A stretch of 64,000 bases of DNA. It comes from Acanthopleura granulata. Taxonomy: Eukaryota > Mollusca > Polyplacophora > Chitonida > Chitonidae. Shown here in pieces: positions 1 to 13,500 of the stretch. Position 1 is the first letter of the stretch. The number at the start of each line of letters is the position of its first letter. The notes beneath the pieces are model-generated. The model worked only from the letters and a program-made list of their open reading frames with translations. It ran no database searches and was not told the origin of the DNA. The DNA lies in the NCBI GenBank assembly GCA_016165875.1, contig JABBOT010000002.1:15579125-15643124 (forward strand), written 5' to 3'. A program made the translations under genes and the position numbers.

Positions 1-3000
1 ACTGCGAGACTGAGTACCACATAAAAGCTCTGGTGTTTTTGCGCTCTGTTAGCGAACAACATTTCAATTTATGTACGTCAACTTTCAGTGCAACTTATCC
101 CTGTACAAAATATACCTGACCTGCATCATAAAATGTGCCAATATCATATTTACGTTTATTCTAGAGTTAGTACATTAATATAATCAGAGAACAGAGATGG
201 AGAATGTAGTATTCCTTACACAACAATCTGATTTGCCGATGTATAAGTATACATGTTCCAATGCACCGGTCTTTCACTTTTAAATTTTATTTATCTACTT
301 CAATTCAATTACTTTATGACATGATCATATAAATCTAAAACCAAAAGCAAATTATTTTACAAGACCACAACAAGAACTATTAAGAAATTTAAACTGTGAT
401 CAAGTTGATTTATTTATTTGATTTGCGTTATACACCATACTTAAGAATATTTCACCTATGCAGGCAGCATATCTATGGTGGGAGTTGATCTGATGGATAT
501 GAAGGCTAAATCCTTACATATTTGAAACGTCGAACTTATGTCAATGGATTTATTGTTATAAACTTGCAGCATTCTCATTGCTTATGCTCAAAGGTGAGTG
601 GTTGCTACGAGAATCAGAGTCCGCACATGTCGCTGTAACGTCCCGCCTGGATACGTGTAGCATGCCGGGCAGAGGAGGTTAACCTGCTGACAGGTGACCG
701 TATCAGAGCACCGAAGACATCAGTGCACAGCCCTATCGAATGCAACAACATCATCAGTGAAATAGACCACACACATCTTTGGCAGAGGGATCAGGAATGG
801 AACTCAGTAACTCACCTGTCGTCATAAGCGAAGTCAGCATGTAAGGTGTTGATATAAAGGACAAATGCCAAGAGACTGGATGCTATGACAGGGAAGTATT
901 CCATGCTCCTAACCCCAGTGCCATCTCCTCGCCTGCTCAAACCCCAAAACCCGCTCTGACGGGAAACCACGGAGAAATGACCTCACGCATGCTCATACAT
1001 CGGCCAGTACCGGTTTGTCAATCAATACATTTGCGGGCGTTCCCAAAGTGAGGCGCTAGAGTGTGGGCATAATCGCTTGATAAACTTCACATTTCTCACA
1101 CACAGTATGACATGCGAACATGTTCACACACTGGTAACATAAAGTGTTTTGCTGTTAATAAAAGTAATTAATAAAATCTTTGGATTTTGTGCACCTGGTT
1201 AAGAGGTGATCATTCCCATCAACTTAATATAAAACAGAACAACACTGAGGATGTTATATTGTCAGTGAAAAGGTGAATATGAAATTAGTTCATTTCTATC
1301 TTCCACACTATACAAGCTGTATCTGACAAACTTTAAAGTCAGCGAATTATAAGAAAGCATCATTAAACTTAAGACCAGAGACAAAACCTTGAGAGGATCT
1401 TTATCACAATTCTAGGCTTCCACAAGGTCGTGAGCACAGCGGCAGGTGCGCTGACATGTATTTGCATCATGTACTTGTATTATGTAAGAAGTTATCTGCG
1501 TACCTCAAGCAATTAACGGTTTTTGCTGTTTTATTGTTTGACAAATAGAAAGGAAATACAAGTAAAAATACAAGTTAACTTCTGTATTTTTAGAAAATAA
1601 TGCTTTTCAGAAAGCAACGAATTGTTAGAGCGTAATTGCTAGCTCTTATAGATTTGAATGGAATGATTTATTGAGAAAATCGCACGACTCGACAGCGGGT
1701 TTAACACCTGGATACACGGTCTCATTATTCAACAAATGGTCTTCTTGTTCTATCTGTACAAATTTTCTAAAGGAAAAAAAGTAGCATAAAAGAAAGGTAT
1801 GTGTAAGTTTATGAGACAGAGAATTCCTTGCATAAGCTACATGGAGATGTGGAGAAGTTAACAGATGATATACATACGTGTATAAGCAACAACTTAATTG
1901 AGCTTAAATTATATACCATTGTTTCGAAGGAACACTATTAAAAATAGAAAAAAATATGCAGTCACCAGAACCGGTAGTTAAACGTTTTAAACTAGAGGAC
2001 ACAAGTGTCACTTTCATCTGAAAATTTTGAAATTTATACATATATATGTATGTTTTAAAATTAGAACAATAGACCTGTAGGCCCTCTCGTTATTGGCCTA
2101 TATACATGATGTGATATGCATGATAATGTAAACAATATATCCAGGAACGAGAGCGGCCATGTATAAAGGTGTTATTAATAACTAAATGTTATATATGAAT
2201 AATAGCCTGTCGCCGTGGAAACTGTGTTATGGCACACAGTCTATATAGCCACAGAACTGCATGCTCGCTTATTTGTTTCACATCTCACCCCAAAAATCAA
2301 TGTGTCCTGGCTTCGAGCATTTACACCACATTCAATATTTTTTCCGATACAACCGTCTTGGGTAAACAAGGCCCGTAGCTGTCCCAAGCCCCCACGGTGT
2401 GTGCGTATACGGCCGAGGCCATGGTCGGGCTCAGGGGTTACATATCAGCGGTCTCACTGCCCCCCATCCCTGACCCGCAGCCAACCAGACGGACACGTCC
2501 TCTCCCCAACTGCGGTGTGTACTCTCAAACAATTACTCTGTGTGCAAGCAGAAAACATCGACACTCTTGCCATTCCATTAGGTTATTTACAAGTTCCAAT
2601 CCGTTTGTGAGCCTTCTCTGAGAAATGCCTTTAAAGGTTACACAAATGTGTATTTTTGGTTGTTAATTAATTCACCCACCATACATACACAATAGTCTGT
2701 TTATATCTTTTTTCCTCGAGGAGGAGAAAGTACATTTTTACAATGCTTATAAATGTATGTTTGCCTATATCTTAACACGAGGGCTCATGCATCCATTTTA
2801 TAAGTCTATGTGCACAACTGATGTCTATTATCACATGTATGCATACGGTGAAGAATTCCAAGTTAAAACTCCAAGTAAATTTATTTATTTGTGGATTCGA
2901 CTCCAGGTTTCTACATTTCATGTTCAGTTAAGCGTTTATACGTCTCCATGCATTCTATCCCAATATTTCGCATCTAAATTCGTACAACATACATCATTTC

Positions 3001-6000
3001 ATGGGAAAATTTGTATTTATCCAGCTTAAAGTAAAAGTTTTAGTGACAATAGTTTCACTGTATGATATAAAACTAATTTAACACATTTAACAACACCAAA
3101 CTCGTGTGACACACGCGCCACAGCACGATATATGTAGCTTTGTCCTCGCAAAGTGGAAAATACCAAATTACTTCCATGTTAACGATGGCCCTTAAGCACA
3201 CTCTCTCTTTTCTTCGCTAAAACGCGTATCCATTAGTGTTTACGCAAAAATTCTTATACGATCGATTTTGGACTACAAAAGTGCTGTAGGCCTATGTAAG
3301 ATGTATGTAAACCTGAAGACAAAGACGTTAGCTCTGCACTGAAAGTGTATGTTTTCCGGCAGTAACATCTGTATACTTCAAAGTGAGGCGTTTGTTGACA
3401 ATGGTGTTACAATCTCACGGCCTGGGTTTAAAGTGGAAAGTGGGAAGAGACCGGCGTTGACACCTGTTCATATATAGAGCAAACATTAGGGGGATACGCC
3501 TGGATTTACAATTGAAGGCTGTCTATACATGTATACAGACGTTGACGTGCCCAATAGACACATGCATGTATATATATGCCCGACATATACGCCGGCTATT
3601 CTATAATGGAAGTATAAAATATACAACTCCTGAACCACAGAAGATGTGCCTTCATTGCCTTTAATGTACGCCATAAGCAATTAATGAATATCTATGTACA
3701 TGTGTCATGCCATTAAAGAATTCGCGGTCCATAAATGTGATCAAACATGATAATCTGTATACATGTATAACTATCACATGACGGTATACTGCAAAACGGC
3801 CATGCATTCTGTTTTTCTTATTTTTTTTTTACACTATACCGTTCATATCCATGCGTGCATGCAAGAAATTCCATATCATAATAAGTATACCACAACGTAT
3901 ATATATTGTTCTGCAGAATGCAGTGAATGCGACGCACCTTTAGAGAAAACAGAACACAAAATACATGTAAGGATGATCAGAAGGATAGTAAAAATGCAGC
4001 TAAAAATACATGCATGTGTCGAGTTTCAAAAGTTCTTTTAACCCAAACCAGTTTGGAAATTCACTGAAACTATTTAAGCATGGGTCTAACGTATATGTGA
4101 ATTGTATTCCTACCATATTGCATTTGTGAAACCTATATTAAGGTAATACTATACATATTCCAAGCCTATACAAAACAGCTATTATCTAATATATATGTAG
4201 ATATACATAACGATAGAGGTGGAAATCATGATAAATTATCATCATCCTAGGATCTATATTACACAAGTATTATACATTACGAAGTCCATAACTAGCTCTA
4301 AACATATTTTTTCACATCAGAAACAAATCTTCTAAAGACATACAGTACGCATATTTTAGAAACATATTTGCAGTTTTAGCGACCAACCCAGTAATGGTGA
4401 GTGTAGGTGGAACAAATTAATTCCAAAAAGGGTACATAACACAAAAAATGTTAGCCACTGAGAGTACATGAGTATAAATATGCTAATAACATATAAACCA
4501 TAGGCCTATTATATATGTATATATAAATGAAGTCATAAAGCTATATGCTGTGCATAGCCTCACGATTTATGAACCATTGGAATGGTTACATATATGTGCA
4601 GTACACAGGTCTGTGCATATGTAATATTTAAACAAGCATTCGTATTCTATGTCAAGGGTGAAGATGCCAATATTATCCGATACTTTCAAGCACGACGCAA
4701 ACCTACAAACAACACATTTCAGAAAATGGACAAACTTTGACAAACCCTGTACCAAATCTTGGATAATTCCCCAAATCCCGCTAATCGTGCGATCTGAGGA
4801 ATCACCATGGTGACAAATAGGGCCAGAAATCCTTTGATCTGACTGGCTGTCCGAAGTGGCGCTGTGAGCAGACATTCCTGTCCTCACCCAAAACCTTACA
4901 TCATCGTTTATATCGGTTGTATGAGAAACATCGTATTTGTACGCCAATACATTAACCCATCATGCATGCACGATTAAATACACAACGTAGGCCTAGATAT
5001 TTGATAATTCACGAAACATGCACCAAAAACAAGATTCTATATATTTGTAAAATGGATTGTAAATATACATGCACTTTAACTTTTTATATATTGCTATATT
5101 GACGTTCATATAAACAAACCCCTGACATGCAGATTCACAACCTGTGCTTATATACATATACATGTGACAAATAAATGCACAAACAGGTATGTGTTTGTGC
5201 CAAATTTACAAAATAAATGGCATTTAAATGCACTGATAGTTTTACAAAACTGTAACCATATATACATTTTACTCATATGGTACGAAAAAGAAAAAACGTC
5301 CAACACAAATGCATCTGAAGAAACTATGTATAGGCCTACACTAACGTGTTTTATAGGCAAAATCACATCCCGATGGCGTACAACTTGCAACATACATGCA
5401 TTCTTCTATCCGCAACAGAAAGTAGAGTACACTGTATAAGTACATGAATATATTATATTGTTGCATGCCCCATGCATCATCCAGAAATTGACGGGGATTT
5501 CAGACCTGTATGTTGCCTATAGCTTGGCCCAGAAGATTTGTATATATAGACGAGTCGAGGTTAATGCTTCTCTGCTCTTAAACTGTATACGATCTTATCT
5601 CTGTCCGCTATCAGACAGTATGGGATTACACGAACGTCTGGGGGAGATAAACTCGGATAATGTACCAGTTGAAAAAAGGACGCATTATGACAAAATTGAG
5701 GTCTTTGTTAGTTAACATCCCACAAAATAAACAAAGGCCCATAAGGCATTAGCATAAATGGGTGTCCGCGTCATTTAAGGTGGCCCAAAGTCACAGCTTA
5801 AATTGTCTGCATGCGTGAGAAAGCCGAAACCACATCCTTGTTACTTTTTTCAGAGATTCAAGAAAAACGAAAGAGTTTCCAAATGGTCGTAATATATATA
5901 ACTATTCGCTTGATGCTGTGGTGTGATAACGCATGTAGTACATGCAAGATAGGCCTACACGTCAAACATGTCTAAGTATACAATTTCCAATGTTCAGAAT

Positions 6001-6895
6001 TAATGTAGGAAAACACATATATACTCTGTATGAAACCACATGCACGAAGACGAATAAACGAATATATATATATATATGTATGTATGTACAGGAATATGGG
6101 TGTATGTGAATGTCTCTAGTGTGGCTTAATTGGCTGTGCGTCCGGAGTCTCAATCTAGACTGATTAAAAAAAATAACTTCATACACTGATATAACCCATA
6201 CAAATCTGTTGACACGTCATAGAACGTTAGCGCGTAGAACCATTTTCAGGAGTTTTTTTTTCTCCAAAAACTTTTGCCAAAATGGTTCTCCATGCATGGA
6301 AAAGTTGCAAGATGTGTGAGAGTTATAGCCTACGCATGGAAGCCGATATCGTCCACTCATCATCTCGCGATCTCAACCATATCAAAATCCCATGAATGCA
6401 TTGGGACCAGAACGTACACAAGCACGCGCGAAGGCGTACATGCCCGACTGATATGGCGTACCCATACACGTGCAAATTCACGCAAGTAAACAAAAAACCC
6501 ATACGAGAAACCTTTGCGCGAGGATACCTGCCATCGCCCAAGTTTTTTCTCGCAAGCAGGCAAGATTTTCGGATTTTCGGATTTGTCTAGTGCACACGAA
6601 ATTTCGCGCAAGGTTTTATACATTCGCGTATGCACACAAGAAAAACTCACGCGAGCGACTCATATACTTGCCCGAGTTTTTATACATTCGAGAGTGTGGT
6701 CCCCCCCCCCACCTTTTTTTTTTCAAGACGGCTACACGAGAATTCGCGTTATGTAAATTCGCGCGTGGACTTTAACGTAAAAGGGCACAAAAGTCAATAG
6801 CTCGAGTTTTTGGAGGGTTTCGGGGAGGTTGGTTGGTTCAGTTGGTTAAAGAGTTGGGTTGCTGCCACAATGGATACTGCCATTGACCACATAAG
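1..6895. other. Gene-poor stretch
   Basis: I find no coding exon with domain similarity or convincing splice sites here. Open frames such as 2215-2610 (plus) and 4567-4947 (minus) have compositions typical of chance frames in AT-rich DNA. The stretch holds a SINE tail remnant near 404-490, a short TA run near 6062-6078, a 10-C run at 6701-6710, and a segment at about 6460-6780 unusually rich in TCGCG and CGCG words. Nothing further is supported. Confidence 0.6.
404..490 (-). repeat. SINE tail remnant
   Basis: The TTTATTTATTTGATT start, followed by a decayed form of the tail (AAGAATATTTCACCTAT) and GGTGGGAG, matches the minus orientation of the tRNA-derived SINE seen more completely at 10051-10308 and 24195-24446. 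The head is not recognisable, so this is an old truncated copy. Confidence 0.5.
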
Positions 6896-7060
6896 TTTTA
6901 TTTATTTATTTGATTGGTGTTTTACGTCGTATACTCATGAATATTTCACTTATACGACGACGGCCAGTAATATGGTTGTAGGGAACCGGGCGGAACCCGG
7001 GTGAAACCCACGACCATCCGTAGGCTGCTGGCGAACCTTCCGACGTAAGATTGGAGTTGA
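6896..7060 (-). repeat. tRNA-derived SINE, partial
   Basis: This copy begins, on the plus strand, with the reversed A/T-rich tail, then carries the reversed tail core (ACTCATGAATATTTCACTTA), the GACGACGGCCAG block and the block ending in CCCACGACCATCCG. The tRNA-like head is lost or unrecognisable beyond about 7060. It belongs to the family at 10051-10308, 24195-24446 and 57766-57950. Confidence 0.7.
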
Positions 7061-10050
7061 CCACAACTTCGCGTGCTCGAATCAAGCTCTCGCCTGCCGT
7101 TTCGACTGCGGCTTTTAGTCGGGAGGTTTGCCAGCATCTAGACATGTATACATGACGAAAGGTTGGTGGTTTACTCCGAGCAAGCAGCTCTCCTTCACTT
7201 ATAACCCCTACATGTAGCTCTCATAGGTCACTATAAAATCAAATACAAATCAGTATAAAATTTGTAACGTAGGTTATTGGTGGATACCCTGAAGTTATTG
7301 CATATGGTCCCAAGCCCTCTTGTAAAGCCAGAGGAACTTTGAAGTGGGCAGATATAGAGTGACTCAGGGGATAATTGTTTTTGTTGTTACAGGAAAAAAC
7401 AATCTGGTTGGGCGTAAATCAGCTCGCAGCTTGGGTGTTGGGTTTCGAACTTCCATCAAACATCGGTTAAAGTACTGTATGGAAGTTGACAGGTTGACCT
7501 CGTCAGACGCAACACAAACATCATTTACATCCACAGACAGTATATATTTCGTGTCTCGGCTACCACATACCGTTTTCTCCCGTCAAACACATCAGCATAA
7601 CCATCCTCATAAATTTCTCCGTAAACAATGTGGCAAAGCAACGCGCAAAAAATACATTTAAGAAAACTACTGTCAAAACATGTTTTATTTTTATTTTTCT
7701 AACTTCTTTCCCACTTCACTTCAACGCATTAGCTTATCGCATGAACTGAAACTTTTTAAACTGTTTCTGTTAATACACAAGATTGATCTATATATAGGGT
7801 CTTAGCATGTCTGCAGTTTGGAGGGACATATAAGTTGTATATAAATGCGAAATGAAAGGTGAAAGAGATATATAGCTTATATATGTATGTATATATATTT
7901 ATTGATGTATATAGTTCTTATGTATTGACTACATATGAATGCACATTTCGACCTGATTGTCAGGTTCAATTTGATGTCAGTGCGTATACACGTGTGACTT
8001 TTCTTTCTAGTCTACATATAAATAAACAATAAACTTCAAGTCTCAATGCTGTTACTTTGTTAGTGGTATTTAATATTGTGTACATATCCGTATTTGCGTG
8101 CTACTTCATGTAGTATTTATATTACATTATTTGCTGGTATAGTTTTCCGTTGCTTCACTATTATCAGGATACGATGTAACTTATATAAAGCAGGGAGTTA
8201 CACCTAAGTAACGTCATATTGATTTATAATGCTGCTTCCGTGAGCACAATATCTATCATATCAGGAACGAAAGAGAAAGACTGCTAAATTCAACTTTAGT
8301 CCCGATCTGTGGCTTAAATAGTGAACTTACTACCCCTGCATGCATTCCGATCAACTCTGAAGGATATGTACTCCACTTATCTTATTGAAAGAGTCACCAT
8401 GTTCATGTATTACAGTGCAAGAATATACAAGGTATTCCGTGAAGGGTATGTCCGTATACTGACTTTTCCACAAGGTCTGGTTTGCTTTCGTCGACTTCAA
8501 CATTATTTCTGTCATTTAACAACGGTCTCTCCTTGTGGCCGACCTGCCCTAAAGCGCATGTACTTATAGAGATGCCTTCGTGGAACACCAGAATAAAAGA
8601 TTGGTGGTCAGTTTTGTGTGTGGACAACCGGAATTCCCGGGGTAAACCACTGATCTTTGGAAACTTAATGGCCAACTTTCATGTGACATGCATATGTGCA
8701 CACCATACAGGTGAAAGACTATTAATAACGTGGTCTTCAGCGAATGTCAGACGACGTCTTAGACCGCTTGTTGTTACCAAGGCCCCACGAACAGTGAGTT
8801 CAAGGCTGGGTTTCAGCCTATCGCTCGTATGGCCTGGAGATAGAAAGATAAGCTTACAGTTACAGCAATGGTTGAACCATCGGCTATGGCCAGCTCCCGT
8901 CAACGACCTATGCAAACAGTCTTGGTACATACACTATCAACAAACCCTACATTCTTTACACAAAAGGGTAGGTAATATTCCAGCTGGTGTTCATATATCT
9001 CTAAAATACAGTTGATATATACGTGAAGGAATAAGGAATACAGTTAAGCTGTTCACTACTTGTTGTGATAATCGTCAAAGCCGGCCAATGTCGTGCTGGC
9101 ACGTTGGAGATGATTTCGAAATTTATATTTAAACATGTCAGTTTGGGTTTGATTGGTTAATTCAAGACTCTACTTGCCAGGATATCATTTCCATAAGATG
9201 TTATTGATAGGATGTTTGTCTAATTAAATATATTGAATATTAATAGGTGTGGCTTATTTTTTACAGAAAAAGAAAGTAACCAGAGCACACATACTCTTTG
9301 TCCGGGAAATGCTCATATACTGAGCGCTCATGTCATGGGAGTACTTAACCGCACGAATGTGGCTCAACTGCTTTAACGATGTGCACACTGACGTGCCAAT
9401 CAGTGCTGACCTGCTCGGTACGATAGTGCATTGTTAAATCTGGTGTCGCCCCTGGAGCTAAGGAATACTAAGTTCTGAATTTAAGGCCAAGTGTGATCCG
9501 GCCAACACCCTCCGACGTTTTTTCCACATGAATTTTTTACTTTATTGGAGTTACAATGTAAATGTCGCGTTCCTGTATTCAAGAATATGTTTTCATACCG
9601 GTAGGCTATTGAACGGACATTTACATGGGAAAGACTGGGCAGAGCTCGGAGGAAACCACTACCCTTAGGCCAACACCGGGGTAAAAACTGGTGCCATACC
9701 AAGGACAGCTGGGCTGTAGGTTAAATGCCCAATCGATTGCATCTGGGGAGGAGCTTTACGATGCTCACAGATGCTTCAGTAATAGCTTAGGTACGCTTTG
9801 ATGCTAAGAGTTATCCCCCCTGCATGGTACAGAGCAACTTTGTGAAAAGTCTGTTTTTTTGTTTGGTTTTTTTTTTGTGTTCACACGGGCTGTATTGCGT
9901 TCCCTGGCAAATAAATATTATCTGGGTAGTGGGCCTATCACATGTTTACATATCACCTAGGTATACACCCCAATCATTTGAATTATGTATGCACTTTCTC
10001 CCCAGAATAGCAAAGTGGCAACTCGGGAAATGAACTCACTGAATCATGTA
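7061..10050. other. Gene-poor stretch
   Basis: No supported gene. The longest open frame, 8482-9015 on the plus strand (177 codons), overlaps comparable frames on the other strand and shows no domain, signal or repeat I recognise. A segment near 9570-9690 contains TATTCAAGAATAT and GGGCAGAGC words that recall decayed SINE blocks, but it is too degraded to define. Confidence 0.55.
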
Positions 10051-10308
10051 TTCATTTGTTTGATTGGTGTTTTACTCTGTACTCAAGAATATTTCACTTG
10101 TACGACGACGGCCAACATTACGATGGGAGGAAAGTGAGCAGAGCCCAGGGAAAAAGCCAAGACCATCTGCAGGTTGCTGGCAGACCTTCCCACTTATAGC
10201 CGGAGAGGAAGCTAGCCCAGGCTGCACTTGAATTCACAGTGATCGCATTGGTGAGAGGCACCTGGGTCAGTACGCCACCCTAACCCCAACAACCATGGAG
10301 GCCCCAAC
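10051..10308 (-). repeat. tRNA-derived SINE, near full length
   Basis: A near-complete minus-strand copy. On the plus strand it opens with the reversed tail (TTTGATTGGTGTTTTAC), passes through ACTCAAGAATATTTCACTT, the GACGACGGCCA block, the ATCTGCAGGTTGCTGGCAGA block and GCATTGGTGAGAGGCACCTG, and ends with ATGGAGGCCCC, the reversed SINE 5' end. It lies about 200 bp beyond the PYROXD1 stop codon, so it may sit in or close to the 3' UTR. Confidence 0.8.
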
Positions 10309-10515
10309 TGCTTCATTTAAGCACTCTATGGTTATCTCAATCAAAATCATTTAAACATGTAAATATTAAAATATGTATTTAAATATACTCATATTTACAC
10401 AGCATAAGAAAAAGTGCATAGTATGAGAAAAACCTGACATGTGTATGCTGTATGCCATCATACATTAAAATGTTTATAGATGCACAAGAACATGGTCTTC
10501 ACTCCGGGACAGAAC

Positions 10516-13500
10516 TCAGTCAAAGAAGTCCTCTATATCCACTTCTGGGTACAAGAGATCTTCTCCAAAGGAACTCAGATCCATTTGGTTGAGGATCAGA
10601 TTTTCAAACGTCTCCTCCAGATCTGTCTCACCAATCAGAGTGGCGCCTACCATCTTCCCATCATGCATCACTGCCTTCACATACTCCTTACCTGCAAACA
10701 AGGTAAATCATCAATAGCTTACCAAAGTGCGCATGTATTCACTGTTATTCCCTAGCTACAGGCAGCATAAGCACTCCATATATACTCATCTCCATGTACA
10801 CCACAGTCAGCCATTGTCCCTATTCGGAAAAAACAAAATGGAGCTCTTTTTTCGCTCTACTGGTCCATTTCTATAATTACCAGTGAAAACTAACTGGCTA
10901 GAAATAAAGTTTCTAATTCTACAACAAGTGGGAATCATTAAAAAGTGAAATAACAAAAACAGAAAGAAAAATACTGAACAGCTTTCAAATTATAAAATTC
11001 CATTGGTAGAATGGAGTCGACTTGAAGATGTCACCCTATGACTAAGCAGGATTAGCCACTTTTATGCCAGTAATTTTGGATAACTATCAGTATGCTAAAT
11101 GGCAGCTATTCCTAAACTTCAGGAAGTGGCATATGGTGAACTGTCAAAGCACAAGCGGATGTACATATATCTATGTTGCTTTTAACTCCAAAGAAATCAC
11201 ATATCATTACCTTCTGTCATTCGTAATAATATGTGATAATCTTTATCAAGTCCCTGGGCATTGTATTTCCCCAACAACACCACCTGTAGGCCAACAAAAA
11301 AAAAATGACACATTGTATGAGTAAACTTAATAACTTTAAATAACATAAATCAAGAACACTCTGCTGGCAAATCGGGTATTCATTTGTTACACCTCATCAT
11401 CTCCAGTACCTGGGCCTATTTGTTTCAGGTGTGAGTTTCTCATAACCTGTGAAGAAAACTTAATGATGCTAATTACCTTGTTTGCTAATAAGTTGAATAC
11501 TCATGCATAATTATGCTTGTAGTGAAGTGGTGATGTCAATAGGTGCAAAACTCTTTTAACTCTGGCCTTCCTTGGTGTCTGAAAAATACAGGAAGTCAAG
11601 GAAGAGCCTTTCTTCTTCGAGTTGACAAAAAAGGGTCCAATACTGAATATGAAAATGCTATACATTTTCAGTGTTGTTCGCAAGTTGCCAGAAAACAGCT
11701 GACCTTATAGTTGAAGAATTTGGTGACATGAGCAAAGAGTTCGAAGCAGAAGTCCATATGAATATCTTCCTGGTGTAGATCAGCCAGCATACACTTCGCA
11801 GAGTAAGCTCCCATCTGTCGGGCCTGGGACCACAGCCTCATCTGCACATGGAGAGGTTATTTATGTAGTATATGTCCAAACCACCTCATCTGTATTGACA
11901 GTTTGAAGTCATTGCTGCAGTTATACACCACTGACACTTTTAGAACAAATATGAAATTGAGATAAAGCTATACAAACTAAGGGTAGTCAAATACTCAATA
12001 TAGTTGCCTTATTTGTAGGCTATTTCCTATTCTACTATTTCCTAGGTGATACCAAAACCTATACACTTAATGGGTGAGTGACATTTTTTTTAATCCCATG
12101 ACATATATCTTAATTCCTACATTGTGAAGCAGTATTTTGAGCCTACATCAAAAACTGACTGCAGTGCAACATCTATAGTGTTCCCATTCAAAACAAATCT
12201 GACCTGCTGCCACAAAGGAGAGAGTTGCCAGCCTGCTGTACAGACGTCCCCAGCAGCAAACACATCCTGTACCGAGGTCTGCATCTTAGAGTTGACCTCT
12301 AACCCTCCATCTGCCCCCAGTCTGAACTGAACAGGGTAAAATGCTGACAGTTTGTTACATTTATTCATAACTAATGGTCATCTGTTAAGAAGCAAACGCT
12401 TCACAGGATTAGAAACATTAGAATAGACTATATCACTTGATGATTCATAGCAATTTGACTTCTGAGAAAAAATCAAACATGCCCAGTATCCTAAATCATA
12501 GGTCACAAGACTGAAGTATAATACTGACTTATCATCATAAAAATCCCAGCACGCCAAAGAAATTCTTGACACTTAATTTCCTACCAAAGTAGCCTCCCTT
12601 TGATCTGATTAATAATTGCATTTATCAAGCACTTTAATCTCCCTTCACCATGAAATCAGAAATGATATGTAGGAATTTACAGTAAAATAATTAATATTAG
12701 ATGCAGTTTGGTAAAACTGTCAACTGGTCACATAAATTAGATTCTCCACGTCCAAATGATGTACCTGATTATCCTTGGTAAAGGGTTGTGTGTTAGGGTG
12801 TACACCTGTAGCACTGACCACTATATCACAGCCATAGACCACACCGCTGCTCAGCTCCACGTAGACTGGCCACTCTCCTGTAAACATCACATGACCGATA
12901 GGCAACGTATATTCCTCAATCTCACAGCATCATCTGTTTTACACATTAACATCTACTACTGTATTTTTTCATCCACTGCACCTCAGAGAACAAATTAAGT
13001 TAACTGACCTAATTGGACAATGGAATACGTGATTTAGTGCTCACAATATATGAAATGCATCTATACCCTAATTCTTCTCATCTTGGGGACAGACATTAGC
13101 ACAGCTGAAAGCAAACAAATTCAATTCTCTCAGTTTTTCGGAAAAGTAAAGATAAAGATACGGAATTGTTCACTAGATACACTAACCTGGTTGATGAAAA
13201 AGAAACAAGATAAAATGGACAGACCAAGTGTCCAAAAATTAGAACATTTAGGTTTACCTGGAACCTAAGCATACAGAGTATATTCCAGGCAAAACCCAGA
13301 AAAGGATTTTTATTACCATGATCTTAATTACCATGATTTTCTGACAATGAACTCTGGCCATGTTTTCTTGTCTTCAACTCTTCAGCAGTCCACACCGCTC
13401 TTACTTCGACTTTGTACACAATATGAACTCTTGGTTGATCTTCCTATCAGTACAAAATATATCATAAGTATAATCTGTGAGCCTTGGGTAACCTGTACCA

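Noticed and set aside
2215..2610. A 131-codon open frame
   Set aside because: Composition and lack of any family signature suggest noncoding DNA; a second frame is open over the same bases.
4567..4947. A 126-codon open frame on the minus strand
   Set aside because: No recognisable motif, no flanking splice sites matching a gene model, and an isolated position.
8482..9015. A 177-codon open frame on the plus strand
   Set aside because: No domain, signal peptide or splice context, and open frames of similar quality overlap it on the minus strand. Likely chance.
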